From assembly GCA_900767815.1 (NCBI GenBank), contig CAAGAM010000135.1:1-50696 (forward strand): a DNA stretch of 50,696 nt, in the 5' to 3' direction. A model generated the notes under the pieces. The model saw only the letters and a program-made list of their open reading frames with translations, was not told the origin of the DNA and made no database searches. This document shows positions 16,299 to 23,681 of the stretch, piece after piece. The stretch is from Clostridia bacterium (GTDB taxonomy: Bacteria > Bacillota > Clostridia > Christensenellales > Borkfalkiaceae). Each line of letters starts with the position of its first letter. The stretch's first letter is position 1. The position numbers and the translations under genes are program-made.

Positions 16299-16326
16299 GC
16301 GGCTCGGGGAGTGTTCCCCGAGCCGC
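16299..16326 (-). terminator. Intrinsic terminator downstream of glycyl-tRNA synthetase
   Basis: Perfect 12-bp stem GCGGCTCGGGGA (16299-16310) and its complement (16315-16326) with a four-base loop. On the minus strand it is followed by TTTATTTTAC. It ends the glyS-type transcript about 130 bases past its stop. Confidence 0.8.
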
Positions 16327-16335
16327 CGTGCGCTT

Positions 16336-16422
16336 AAAAACGTGTTGTGATTTACATTAAAACCGTGTTGTGATTTATAAAAACGCGTTGTAATTTACAT
16401 TAAAAACGTGTTGTTATTTATA
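16336..16422. repeat. Four tandem 20-23-bp iteron-like repeats
   Basis: Units run AAAAACGTGTTGTGATTTAC, with CGTGTTGT-type cores at 16341, 16364, 16384 (CGCGTTGT) and 16407. They alternate ATTTACATT and ATTTATA ends. They fill the 3' untranslated region between the synthetase stop and its terminator. The function is unknown. Confidence 0.85.
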
Positions 16423-16452
16423 GATAATTTCTTTTTTCGGTGTGGCGATTTC

Positions 16453-17838
16453 TTAGTATAAACGAATTTTTTCTTCGACGTATGACGCTAATTCCGAAAT
16501 CGGGAGACGTATTTGTTCCATGGTGTCTCTGTCGCGGACGGTTACCGTGCCGTTTTCCAAAGTGTCGAAGTCGATCGTTACGCAGTACGGCGTGCCGATT
16601 TCGTCCTGACGGCGATATCTCTTGCCGATCGAACCCGCGTCGTCGTAAGTACACATGAAGTGACGGGAAAGTTCTTTATAAACTTCTCTCGCTTTGTCGC
16701 CGAGTTCCTTTTTCTGAAGGGGAAGGACGGCAACTTTATAAGCCGCAAGAGCGGGGTGGAAGTGCATAACCACTCTCGTTTCGCCGTCTTCGAGAGTTTC
16801 TTCGTCGTATGCTTCGGATAAAACGGCGAGCATAAGTCTGTCCGCGCCGATAGAATATTCGATAACGTAAGGAATATACTTTTCGCCCGTGATCGGGTCG
16901 ACGTACTGCATGTTTTTGCCCGAATATTCCTGATGACGGGAAAGGTCGTAATCCGTTCTGTTGTGAATTCCGTTAAGCTCCGACCAGCCGATGGGGAAGA
17001 GGTACTGAATGTCGCAAGCGCATTTTGCATAGTGCGCGAGTTTTTCGTGATCCTTGAATCTTAAATGTTCGGGCGCGAAATTGAGGGAAACAAGGAAATC
17101 GAACGCCGCTTTTTTGAATTTTTCGTAGTATTCGATATCCGTTCCTTCCTTACAGAACCACTGATGTTCCATCTGCTCGAACTCTATCGTTCTGAAAATG
17201 AAGTTTCCGGGCGTGATTTCGTTTCTGAACGCCTTGCCGACCTGAGCGATGCCGAAAGGAACTTTGGCTCTCGTCGAACGCTGAACGTTCTGGAAGTTTA
17301 CGAACTCGCCCTGAGCCGTTTCGGGGCGGAGATAAATTTTATTCTGACTGTCCTCCGTAACCCCTCTCGACGTTTCGAACATAAGGTTGAAGTTTCTTAT
17401 CGGCGTCCAGTTGAACTTTCCGCAGATAGGGCATTTGATTTTATGTTCGTCGATGTAGGCTTGCATTTCTTCCTGAGACATCGCGTCAACGTCCACGGTG
17501 CCTTTGGAGAAGTTTTCGATAAGGTTATCCGCACGCTGACGGGTTTTGCACTCCTTGCAGTCCATTTTCGGGTCGGAAAAACTTGCGGTGTGCCCCGAAG
17601 CTTCCCAAACTCTGCTGTTCATGAGGATTGCCGCGTCTACCCCGTAAGAATTTTCGCTTTCCTGCACGAATTTTTTCCACCACGCGCGCTTGATGTTGTT
17701 CTTTATTTCCACGCCGACGGGACCGTAATCCCAGGTGTTGCCCATTCCTCCGTAAATATCGCTGCCGGGGAAAATTATTCCTCTCGCCTTGCAGAGATTT
17801 ACGAGTTTGTCCATCGTGACGGCTCTTTTTTCTTCCAT
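16453..17838 (-). CDS. glyQS: Glycyl-tRNA synthetase, homodimeric class II type
   Basis: 461 residues. It charges tRNA-Gly with glycine. The start GIIFPGSDIYGGMGNTWDYGPVG is diagnostic of the alpha2 form; then CKECKTRQRAD and CPICGKFNW zinc-like pairs, motif 2 in FRNEITPGNFIFRTIEFEQME and motif 3 in SIGADRLMLAVL, with an anticodon-binding C-terminal domain (PALAAYKVAVLPLQKKELG). The frame is open to 17946, but that falls on the -35 box. ATG 17838 has AGAGGT upstream. The leader is too short for a T-box. It stands alone, divergent from glnS. Confidence 0.96.
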   Translation of the reverse strand: MEEKRAVTMDKLVNLCKARGIIFPGSDIYGGMGNTWDYGPVGVEIKNNIKRAWWKKFVQESENSYGVDAAILMNSRVWEASGHTASFSDPKMDCKECKTRQRADNLIENFSKGTVDVDAMSQEEMQAYIDEHKIKCPICGKFNWTPIRNFNLMFETSRGVTEDSQNKIYLRPETAQGEFVNFQNVQRSTRAKVPFGIAQVGKAFRNEITPGNFIFRTIEFEQMEHQWFCKEGTDIEYYEKFKKAAFDFLVSLNFAPEHLRFKDHEKLAHYAKCACDIQYLFPIGWSELNGIHNRTDYDLSRHQEYSGKNMQYVDPITGEKYIPYVIEYSIGADRLMLAVLSEAYDEETLEDGETRVVMHFHPALAAYKVAVLPLQKKELGDKAREVYKELSRHFMCTYDDAGSIGKRYRRQDEIGTPYCVTIDFDTLENGTVTVRDRDTMEQIRLPISELASYVEEKIRLY

Positions 17839-17917
17839 GATAATACCTCTTTGGTTCTTTGCGGGCTTTGCTTTAACGTGGTTTCGTAAAGCCGCCCGAA
17901 AGGTTTGATTTGTATTT

Positions 17918-17946
17918 ATTTTATGCTTTTCGGGCTTCAAAGTCAA
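17918..17946 (-). promoter_or_regulatory. Promoter for glycyl-tRNA synthetase
   Basis: Minus strand TTGACT (17941-17946), 17-base spacer, TAAAAT (17918-17923). About 75 bases of leader follow, with no T-box features. Bases 17947-18130 towards glnS hold AT-rich DNA in which I could not fix the glnS promoter. Confidence 0.75.
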
Positions 17947-18130
17947 GCATATTCGCCGAAGTTATTCCGATTATAAATACATTTAATAAAAAACCTTGAT
18001 AAAACCCTTTTAAAACGCTTTTAAATTTCATGATATTGTGGTAAAATTACATTATATTACATGGTCGGCTGTCTTGTCGGCTTCGGCTTCGGGGCGTTCT
18101 CCCCGGAACCGGCAATTACGGAGAAAAACA

Positions 18131-19762
18131 ATGGAAGCAAAGAATTTTATCGAAGAAATCATCAACGGCGAACTTGAAAGCGGAAAAGTTACAACGGTGC
18201 ATACGAGATTTCCGCCCGAACCGAACGGCTATCTGCATATAGGACATGCAAAATCGTTATGCTTAAACTTCGGCACGGCTCAGAAGTACGACGGGCTTTG
18301 CAACCTTTTCTTCGACGATACCAATCCGTCAAAGGAAAAAACCGAATATGTCGAGGCGATCAAAGCCGATATCGAATGGCTTGGGTTTAAGTGGTATGAA
18401 ATTCATTACGCGTCGGACTTTTTCGACGTCATTTACGAAAAAGCGGTCAAGCTCATCAGAGACGGCAAGGCGTTCGTGTGCGACCTTTCCGCGGAAGAGA
18501 TAAGCAAAACCCGCGGAACGCTCACGGAACCCGGAACCGAAAGCCCCTATCGCAATCGTTCGATAGAGGAAAACCTCGAACTCTTCGAGGGAATGAGAGC
18601 GGGCAAATTCAAGGACGGCGAAAAGGTTTTAAGGGCAAAAATAGATATGGCTTCGCCTAACATCAATTTAAGAGACCCCGTTATTTACAGAGTGCTTCGC
18701 GCAACGCATCACAGAACGGGCGATAAATGGTGTATTTACCCGATGTACGACTTCGCGCATCCTATATGCGACTCGATGCAGGGCGTAACCCATTCGCTTT
18801 GCACGCTCGAGTTCGAAGATCACCGCCCCCTTTACAACTGGGTTGTGGAAAACACGGGCGTAGAGCATAAACCGAGACAGATAGAGTTTGCAAGGCTTAA
18901 CATCACAAACACCGTTATGAGCAAGCGTTATCTTAAAAAACTCGTCGAGGACGGCGCGGTTACGGGTTGGGACGACCCGAGAATGCCCACCTTAACGGGC
19001 TTGAGAGCGCGCGGCGTGCCTGCGGAAGCTTTGAAAAACTTCTGCGAAGCGATAGGCGTGTGCAAGGCGAACTCGGAAATAGAAGTGAGCTATTTCGAGC
19101 ATTTCATAAGAGATTATCTCAATCTTCACGCGGAAAGGGCCATGGCTGTTTTCGAGCCGATTAAGGTTACGATAACAAACTTCCCCGACAAGCCCGAAGA
19201 GGAGGATTTCGAAATAAACCCCAACGACGAAGCCGCGGGGACGAGAAAAATTACCGTTTCCAAGCATATTTACATCGATTCGGAAGATTTTGCGCTCGTT
19301 CCGCCGCCGAAGTATTTCAGGCTTAAAAAAGACGGTTACGTAAGGCTTAAAAACGCGTATATCATAAAGTGCGACGACGTAAAATTAAGAGAGGACGGAA
19401 GCGTCGAAGAACTTTTCTGTTCTTACGTTCCCGAGTCGCGCAGCGGAAACGACACGAGCGGAATCAAGGTTAAGGGCGTTATTCACTGGGTAAACGCCGA
19501 AACCGCGGTCGACTGCGAGATAAGAAAATACGATTATCTTTTAAAAGACGCCGAGTATTCGGGGCAGGATTTTTCCGAACGCATGAATTACGACAGCGTT
19601 CACGTTTTTAGCGGCAAAGCCGAACCGTACCTTGCCGAAGTTTCAGACGGAACGTCCTTCCAGCTCATGAGAAAGGGCTATTATAAGAAAATTACCGAAA
19701 ACGGCAAACTCGTTTTGTCGGAAATAGTGTCGCTTAAAGACAGTTATAAACCGCAGAAGTGA
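18131..19762 (+). CDS. glnS: Glutaminyl-tRNA synthetase
   Basis: 543 residues. It charges tRNA-Gln directly, so this organism need not rely only on the GatCAB amidation route. The class I HIGH motif is YLHIGHAK behind TRFPPEPNG; the KMSKS equivalent is VMSKRYLKKLV. LCTLEFEDHRPLYNW and the beta-barrel anticodon-binding half are present. ATG 18131 is behind GGAG; an in-frame ATG at 18038 would add 31 unrelated residues. The long first in-frame extension has no family resemblance. Confidence 0.96.
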   Translation: MEAKNFIEEIINGELESGKVTTVHTRFPPEPNGYLHIGHAKSLCLNFGTAQKYDGLCNLFFDDTNPSKEKTEYVEAIKADIEWLGFKWYEIHYASDFFDVIYEKAVKLIRDGKAFVCDLSAEEISKTRGTLTEPGTESPYRNRSIEENLELFEGMRAGKFKDGEKVLRAKIDMASPNINLRDPVIYRVLRATHHRTGDKWCIYPMYDFAHPICDSMQGVTHSLCTLEFEDHRPLYNWVVENTGVEHKPRQIEFARLNITNTVMSKRYLKKLVEDGAVTGWDDPRMPTLTGLRARGVPAEALKNFCEAIGVCKANSEIEVSYFEHFIRDYLNLHAERAMAVFEPIKVTITNFPDKPEEEDFEINPNDEAAGTRKITVSKHIYIDSEDFALVPPPKYFRLKKDGYVRLKNAYIIKCDDVKLREDGSVEELFCSYVPESRSGNDTSGIKVKGVIHWVNAETAVDCEIRKYDYLLKDAEYSGQDFSERMNYDSVHVFSGKAEPYLAEVSDGTSFQLMRKGYYKKITENGKLVLSEIVSLKDSYKPQK

Positions 19763-19863
19763 TTTTTTGTTGATTTTCTGTCGTGTTTTGCCGCCCGAAA
19801 GGGCATTTATCTCCGAAATTCGGCGAAAAATAAAAAATAGGCGGCAAAATTTCCGAAATTGTA

Positions 19864-19892
19864 TTGACAATCGGAAAAATATTTATTATAAT
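19864..19892 (+). promoter_or_regulatory. Promoter for the CvpA-like gene
   Basis: TTGACA (19864-19869), 17-base spacer, TATAAT (19887-19892). An AT-only ATATATA stretch follows before the ribosome site. Confidence 0.85.
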
Positions 19893-19943
19893 GAAATATA
19901 TATACGAATAATATATATATGAATAATATAAGGGGTCGGTGAT

Positions 19944-20693
19944 ATGTACTTTATCGTTGACGGATTGATAATAGGTATATTTCTGCTGGCTGTGTGGTCG
20001 AGCGTTAAAAGAGGCTTGAGCGGGCATTTCGTTTTCGGAATTCTGAGGACGATTATCGGCATCGCGGCGGGTCTTGCCACGGTATTCGGCGTTTATACGC
20101 TCATGAAATACTGTTCATGGATCGATTACATGGCAGACGGGGTGGTGAACTTCTTCGGGCAGCTCACTACGGGCTTTATACCTAACGATTTATACAGAAC
20201 GGTTATGGGCATTGTTGCTTTCATTCCGTTCGGCGTGCTTTTCTTCATCGTGGGTTATCTCATCGGAGTAAAGCTCATCTGCGGTCTTATAAAACTCATT
20301 TGTTATCCGATAAAACTGCTCAGAAACAACACTAAGGTTTTCAGAATTATAGATAACGTTCTGGGCGTAATCCTCAACATGGCGTTATACAGCGTGCTTG
20401 TTTTCGGAATCATGGGTTTTGTTTACGTCTTCAATTACGACGATAAAAACGTTCCGCAAGCCGAAGTTTCAAAAGTGTATATCGCTCAGACGGAAAACGG
20501 CGAGGATCCGAAAATCGTCGCGAGGACGATCGACAACATCGCTACGCCTCTTCTCGGCGGGCTTCACGAAACGTTTACCGCCGCGCCTATCGGACACGTG
20601 TTGTACGAGCATAATCCTCTTTTATGGATAAAAATCGGTGACGACGGGGTGTATTCCCTCATTCGCGGAATGCTTATCGATAAAAAACAATAA
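19944..20693 (+). CDS. CvpA-like membrane protein
   Basis: 249 residues with about four hydrophobic segments (residues 4-22, 33-55, 85-118, 138-165). The N terminus DGLIIGIFLLAVWSSVKRG and the following GILRTIIGIAAGLAT resemble the CvpA family, which often accompanies cell-envelope or purine genes and has no firmly known reaction. The C-terminal third is soluble and has no recognisable motif. ATG 19944 is behind AGGGG. It lies between glnS and the GH20 gene on the same strand, but a hairpin at 20747 probably separates it from the latter. Confidence 0.7.
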   Translation: MYFIVDGLIIGIFLLAVWSSVKRGLSGHFVFGILRTIIGIAAGLATVFGVYTLMKYCSWIDYMADGVVNFFGQLTTGFIPNDLYRTVMGIVAFIPFGVLFFIVGYLIGVKLICGLIKLICYPIKLLRNNTKVFRIIDNVLGVILNMALYSVLVFGIMGFVYVFNYDDKNVPQAEVSKVYIAQTENGEDPKIVARTIDNIATPLLGGLHETFTAAPIGHVLYEHNPLLWIKIGDDGVYSLIRGMLIDKKQ

Positions 20694-20746
20694 ATATCAG
20701 ACGGGCGATTTCGGCGGCCCGCTTGTAAATTTAAAATTAAAAATTT

Positions 20747-20773
20747 GTCGCGAATTTCTTACGAATCCGCGAC
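20747..20773 (+). terminator. Possible terminator after the CvpA-like gene
   Basis: GTCGCG (20747-20752) pairs with CGCGAC (20768-20773), and AATTC/GAATC can extend it imperfectly. The following TTATTTATA is only moderately T-rich. Confidence 0.45.
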
Positions 20774-20854
20774 TTATTTATATAAAGATATAAAAACCGA
20801 ATAAACGAGCGGCAAAAGCCGCAAAAACAAAATATATACGAGGTGAAATCGAAT

Positions 20855-22435
20855 ATGACAAACGACAGAATTCTTTGCGTTATGTTAGACGTTTCCCGCG
20901 ACGGAGTTATGAAAGTCGACGAGGTTAAACGCTATGCGCAGCTTATAAAGAAAATGGGATACAACGCTCTGGGGCTTTATATGGAAGACGTTTACGAAAT
21001 AGAGGGCGAACCTTATTTCGGGCATCTTCGCGGAAGATACACAAAGGCCGAACTCAGAGAAATAAACGATTACGCGAAAAGCATAGGTATAACGGCTGTT
21101 CCGTTTATTCAGACGCTTGCGCATTTAGAGGGTATTTTCAAGTGGGTGGAATATGCGAATATAAGAGATATCGCAAACATTCTGCTCGTCGGCGAGGACA
21201 GAACTTACGAACTTATCGATAAAATGTTCAAAACCATGCGCGAATGTTTCGATACGGACATAATAAACATCGGCATGGACGAAGCTCCGATGATGGGGCG
21301 CGGCGCGTATCTCGATAAGCACGGCTATCCCGAAAACATTCAGCAGCTTTTATACGATCATCTCGTAAAGGTGAGCGAAATCGCCGATAAATACGGTTTC
21401 AAGCCGAGAATGTGGTCGGATCTTATCATGCATATGGCGGAAAAAGGAGATAAGTGCAAAGTTCCCGATAACGTAACCCTTTGCTATTGGGACTATTATC
21501 ACGACACCAAACGCCATTACGATACGGAAATCAAAAAACATCTCGCCGTGACCGACCGCGTCGCGTTTGCGGGCGGAGCATGGGCATGGACGGGTTTCGC
21601 GCCTATGAACAGACACTCGATGACGACGATGAAATACGCCATGCAGTGTTGCAGAGAACGCGATATAAAAGACGTAACCATAACCGTTTGGGGCGACGAC
21701 GGGCGCGAATGTTCGCCGTTTGCCGTTCTTCCCGCTCTTTTCTACTGTGCGGAAAAATACCTTTATCAGACGGGCGACGGAAACATAAAGAAGAAGTTTT
21801 CCGACGTTTTCGGAATAAAATTCGAAACGTTCATGAATCTCGATCTGCCCAACGAAATCAAGGATCAGAGAGGTTGCAACAATCCGTCGCGCTGGGGGCT
21901 TTATAACGACCCGTTTGCGGGAAGAATGGATTATCACATCGAGGCGGGCGACGGCGAGCAGTTCAGAAGCCATGCTTTGAAGCTCAAACGCGCGGCGAAA
22001 GCGGCGGGCGAATTTGCGTATATGTTCGACGCTTTATCCGACCTTTGCAGAGTTTTAGAGCTTAAATACGACCTCGGCGTTATAACCCGCGCCGCATATC
22101 TCGGGCATAAAAAGAAAGAGCTTACCGCTATTACTGACGAGGTTTATCCCGAGCTTATCAAGAGACTTAAAAAGTTTATCGCAAGTTTCAAAGAACTCTG
22201 GAATAAAGACAACAAGCCTTTCGGCTTAGAGCTTCACGAAATGCGCCTCGGCGGACTTTTGTTAAGGCTTGAAAGTTGCAGAGAAGTTCTGAAAGATTAC
22301 CTTGCGGGCAAAATCGATAAAATCGAGGAACTCGAAGCTCCCGTAATCAAATTTGTCCCCGAACGCGAAAAAACCGCCAATCTGTGCGTTCAGAGCCACA
22401 TCGCAACGGTTACCGTCGCAAGCATGAATTTTTAA
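20855..22435 (+). CDS. Cytosolic GH20-type beta-N-acetylhexosaminidase-like protein
   Basis: 526 residues without signal peptide. The central GMDEA (D142, E143) is the Asp-Glu pair that glycoside hydrolase family 20 uses for substrate-assisted cleavage of N-acetylhexosamines. The surroundings fit a TIM barrel (GLYMEDVYEIEGEP, FIQTLAHLEG, WSDLIMHM, ITVWGDDGRECS). The C-terminal 200 residues are helical. It probably trims amino-sugar oligosaccharides or muropeptide fragments inside the cell. I prefer ATG 20855, because GAGGTG (20840-20845) is then its ribosome site; the GTG within that site would be an unlikely start. No transporter or sugar kinase lies beside it. Confidence 0.85.
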   Translation: MTNDRILCVMLDVSRDGVMKVDEVKRYAQLIKKMGYNALGLYMEDVYEIEGEPYFGHLRGRYTKAELREINDYAKSIGITAVPFIQTLAHLEGIFKWVEYANIRDIANILLVGEDRTYELIDKMFKTMRECFDTDIINIGMDEAPMMGRGAYLDKHGYPENIQQLLYDHLVKVSEIADKYGFKPRMWSDLIMHMAEKGDKCKVPDNVTLCYWDYYHDTKRHYDTEIKKHLAVTDRVAFAGGAWAWTGFAPMNRHSMTTMKYAMQCCRERDIKDVTITVWGDDGRECSPFAVLPALFYCAEKYLYQTGDGNIKKKFSDVFGIKFETFMNLDLPNEIKDQRGCNNPSRWGLYNDPFAGRMDYHIEAGDGEQFRSHALKLKRAAKAAGEFAYMFDALSDLCRVLELKYDLGVITRAAYLGHKKKELTAITDEVYPELIKRLKKFIASFKELWNKDNKPFGLELHEMRLGGLLLRLESCREVLKDYLAGKIDKIEELEAPVIKFVPEREKTANLCVQSHIATVTVASMNF

Positions 22436-22461
22436 TTTTCAATAAAGTTTAAAAAAAAGAA

Positions 22462-22498
22462 GCCCCGGGATTCCGATAGAAAGACGGAATCCCGGGGC
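22462..22498. terminator. Strong bidirectional terminator
   Basis: GCCCCGGGATTCCG (22462-22475) pairs perfectly with its complement (22485-22498), 14 bp. T-rich DNA lies on the minus side (eight A residues at 22452-22459 on the plus strand) and ATTTCGTTTG on the plus side. It separates the GH20 gene from the convergent toxin-antitoxin operon. Confidence 0.9.
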
Positions 22499-22509
22499 AT
22501 TTCGTTTGT

Positions 22510-22875
22510 TTAGTTCTTTGAGTTTTGAATTGAATTTTTCTCCTTTCTTTCTGTTTTGGGCGGGGTAATTTCCACGATTTTCATTTCGGAAGGAAAGGCG
22601 GGGTTTGCTTTTGTTATAGCCAGCATTCTGCAAGCTGTTCCGTTCGGGGTGTTTCTTCCGGCTTCCCAGGCTTCAACGGTTTTAACGGATACGCCCATAT
22701 ATTGAGCGAAGAGCCATTGAGTTAAACCTGTGCTTTTGCGAATTTCTTTAATTTCTTCGGCAGAAAATTTTCCCAAAGGCGCGACATACCCCCTTGAAAC
22801 TCTCGCCTCGATTTCGCCTCGCTCATAAGCCATAGCTTCGTTTAATCCGTTTTCTATCTTATTAAATAAACTCAT
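22510..22875 (-). CDS. HTH-domain antitoxin-like protein, third gene of the TA operon
   Basis: 121 residues. An XRE-type HTH lies at about residues 38-75 (SAEEIKEIRKSTGLTQWLFA, then QYMGVSVKTVEAWEAGRNTP). This WEAGRxxPxGxAxRML pattern is typical of the HTH partner of RelE/HigB-like toxins such as NadS/HigA2 proteins. The N terminus (MSLFNKIENGLNEAMAYERGE) resembles the same group. The start ATG overlaps the stop of the upstream higA-like gene by four bases. The operon therefore has two HTH proteins for one toxin gene. Confidence 0.85.
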   Translation of the reverse strand: MSLFNKIENGLNEAMAYERGEIEARVSRGYVAPLGKFSAEEIKEIRKSTGLTQWLFAQYMGVSVKTVEAWEAGRNTPNGTACRMLAITKANPAFPSEMKIVEITPPKTERKEKNSIQNSKN

Positions 22876-23162
22876 ACAAATAAAATCTGAACCTTTTTAT
22901 CTAAGGCGGTGGCAAGACGTTGTATTGTCTTAATGGACGGATTAGCCGTACCTCTTTCAATACGACTTATGTCTCCTTGTGAAATACCCGTCATTTCGGC
23001 AAGTTCTTTTTGCGTTAATCCTTTTTCAAGTCTTGCATCCATAAGTGCTTTTATAAGAGAAAACTCAGGTTCAAGTGCGTCGTAACCCGCTTTAAATTCG
23101 GGGTCTTTAAGTTGTTCGGCTAAATAGTCGTCGAATTTTTTTAATTTATCAAACTTATCCAC
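22872..23162 (-). CDS. higA: HigA-like antitoxin
   Basis: 96 residues from GTG 23162, with AAGGAG ten bases upstream. A standard XRE HTH occupies residues about 37-75 (ARLEKGLTQKELAEMTGISQ, then GDISRIERGTANPSIKTIQR) and the protein ends in ALDKKVQILFV. The N terminus (DDYLAEQLKDPEFKAGYDAL) is the usual toxin-neutralising part of this family. It follows the toxin gene by 14 bases, the toxin-first order typical of hig loci. It should bind the palindrome in the operon promoter. Confidence 0.92.
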   Translation of the reverse strand: MDKFDKLKKFDDYLAEQLKDPEFKAGYDALEPEFSLIKALMDARLEKGLTQKELAEMTGISQGDISRIERGTANPSIKTIQRLATALDKKVQILFV

Positions 23163-23176
23163 GTTATATCTCCTTA

Positions 23177-23515
23177 TTATTTTAAGTAATCTTTTCTATA
23201 TTTTTTTGCCAACTCGATTTCTTTTTGTGGTGTTTTTTGTGTTTTTTTAATAAACCCGTTTGTTAGTATAACCCTTTTTCCTATAACGAAAAAGTATAAA
23301 ATTCTGGAAATGTTATTACCGACTTGCGCTCTTAACTCAAAAATACCGTCATCGATGGGCTTTGAATAGGGTTCACGAAGATTGAATCCGAGTTCACCGA
23401 GCAGTGAAATCATTTTAACCATTTTAATTCGCATTGGTTTATCTAATGCGTTCAGAAATTCCTCTGCAGGTCTTGTTCCGTCTGCTTTCTCATAAAATCT
23501 TATTTCAAACTCCAT
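23177..23515 (-). CDS. higB: HigB-like toxin (RelE/ParE superfamily, phage Gp49-like)
   Basis: 112 residues. Visible family features are FEIRFYEKADGTRPAEEFL at the N terminus, LLGELGFNLREPYSKPIDDG with IFELRAQVGNNISRILYFF, then VILTNGFIKKTQKTPQKEIE and a Lys/Arg-rich end. HigB toxins are ribosome-dependent mRNA endonucleases; the basic residues and YFF/NGFIKK segment correspond to the active region. ATG 23515 is behind AAGGAT. It is the first gene of a three-gene leftward operon under an operator-bearing promoter. Confidence 0.92.
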   Translation of the reverse strand: MEFEIRFYEKADGTRPAEEFLNALDKPMRIKMVKMISLLGELGFNLREPYSKPIDDGIFELRAQVGNNISRILYFFVIGKRVILTNGFIKKTQKTPQKEIELAKKYRKDYLK

Positions 23516-23545
23516 AATCTTATCCTTTTGTATATCTTCAATATT

Positions 23546-23574
23546 ATTATATGTGATATATCACATTTTGTCAA
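23546..23574 (-). promoter_or_regulatory. TA operon promoter with a palindromic operator in its spacer
   Basis: Minus strand TTGACA (23569-23574), 17-base spacer, TATAAT (23546-23551). The spacer contains the perfect palindrome TGTGATATATCACA (23552-23565), the likely binding site of one or both HTH proteins. A small CGGCAA/TTGCCG hairpin lies upstream at 23583-23598. Confidence 0.88.
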
Positions 23575-23625
23575 GTATTTTGCGGCAAAAAATTGCCGTT
23601 AAAATTTTTGAATGCTCATATACTA

Positions 23626-23671
23626 TATAAAAAAGACTGCAAGCCGAGCCGGGCGGCGGGGTGCAGTCTTT
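23626..23671 (-). terminator. Intrinsic terminator of the MATE gene
   Basis: AAAGACTGCA (23632-23641) pairs with TGCAGTCTTT (23662-23671). On the minus strand the stem is followed by a T run into TTATATAG. Confidence 0.85.
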
Positions 23672-23681
23672 GACGTAAGAA

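Noticed and set aside
17065..17889. 274-codon plus-strand frame
   Set aside because: It is antisense to the glycyl-tRNA synthetase gene, whose motifs are unmistakable; the residues resemble no protein.
17839..17917. T-box riboswitch for the glycyl-tRNA synthetase
   Set aside because: The promoter leaves only about 75 bases of leader, too short, and no T-box sequence is present.
21350..21973. 207-codon minus-strand frame
   Set aside because: Antisense shadow of the GH20 gene with no motif or ribosome site.
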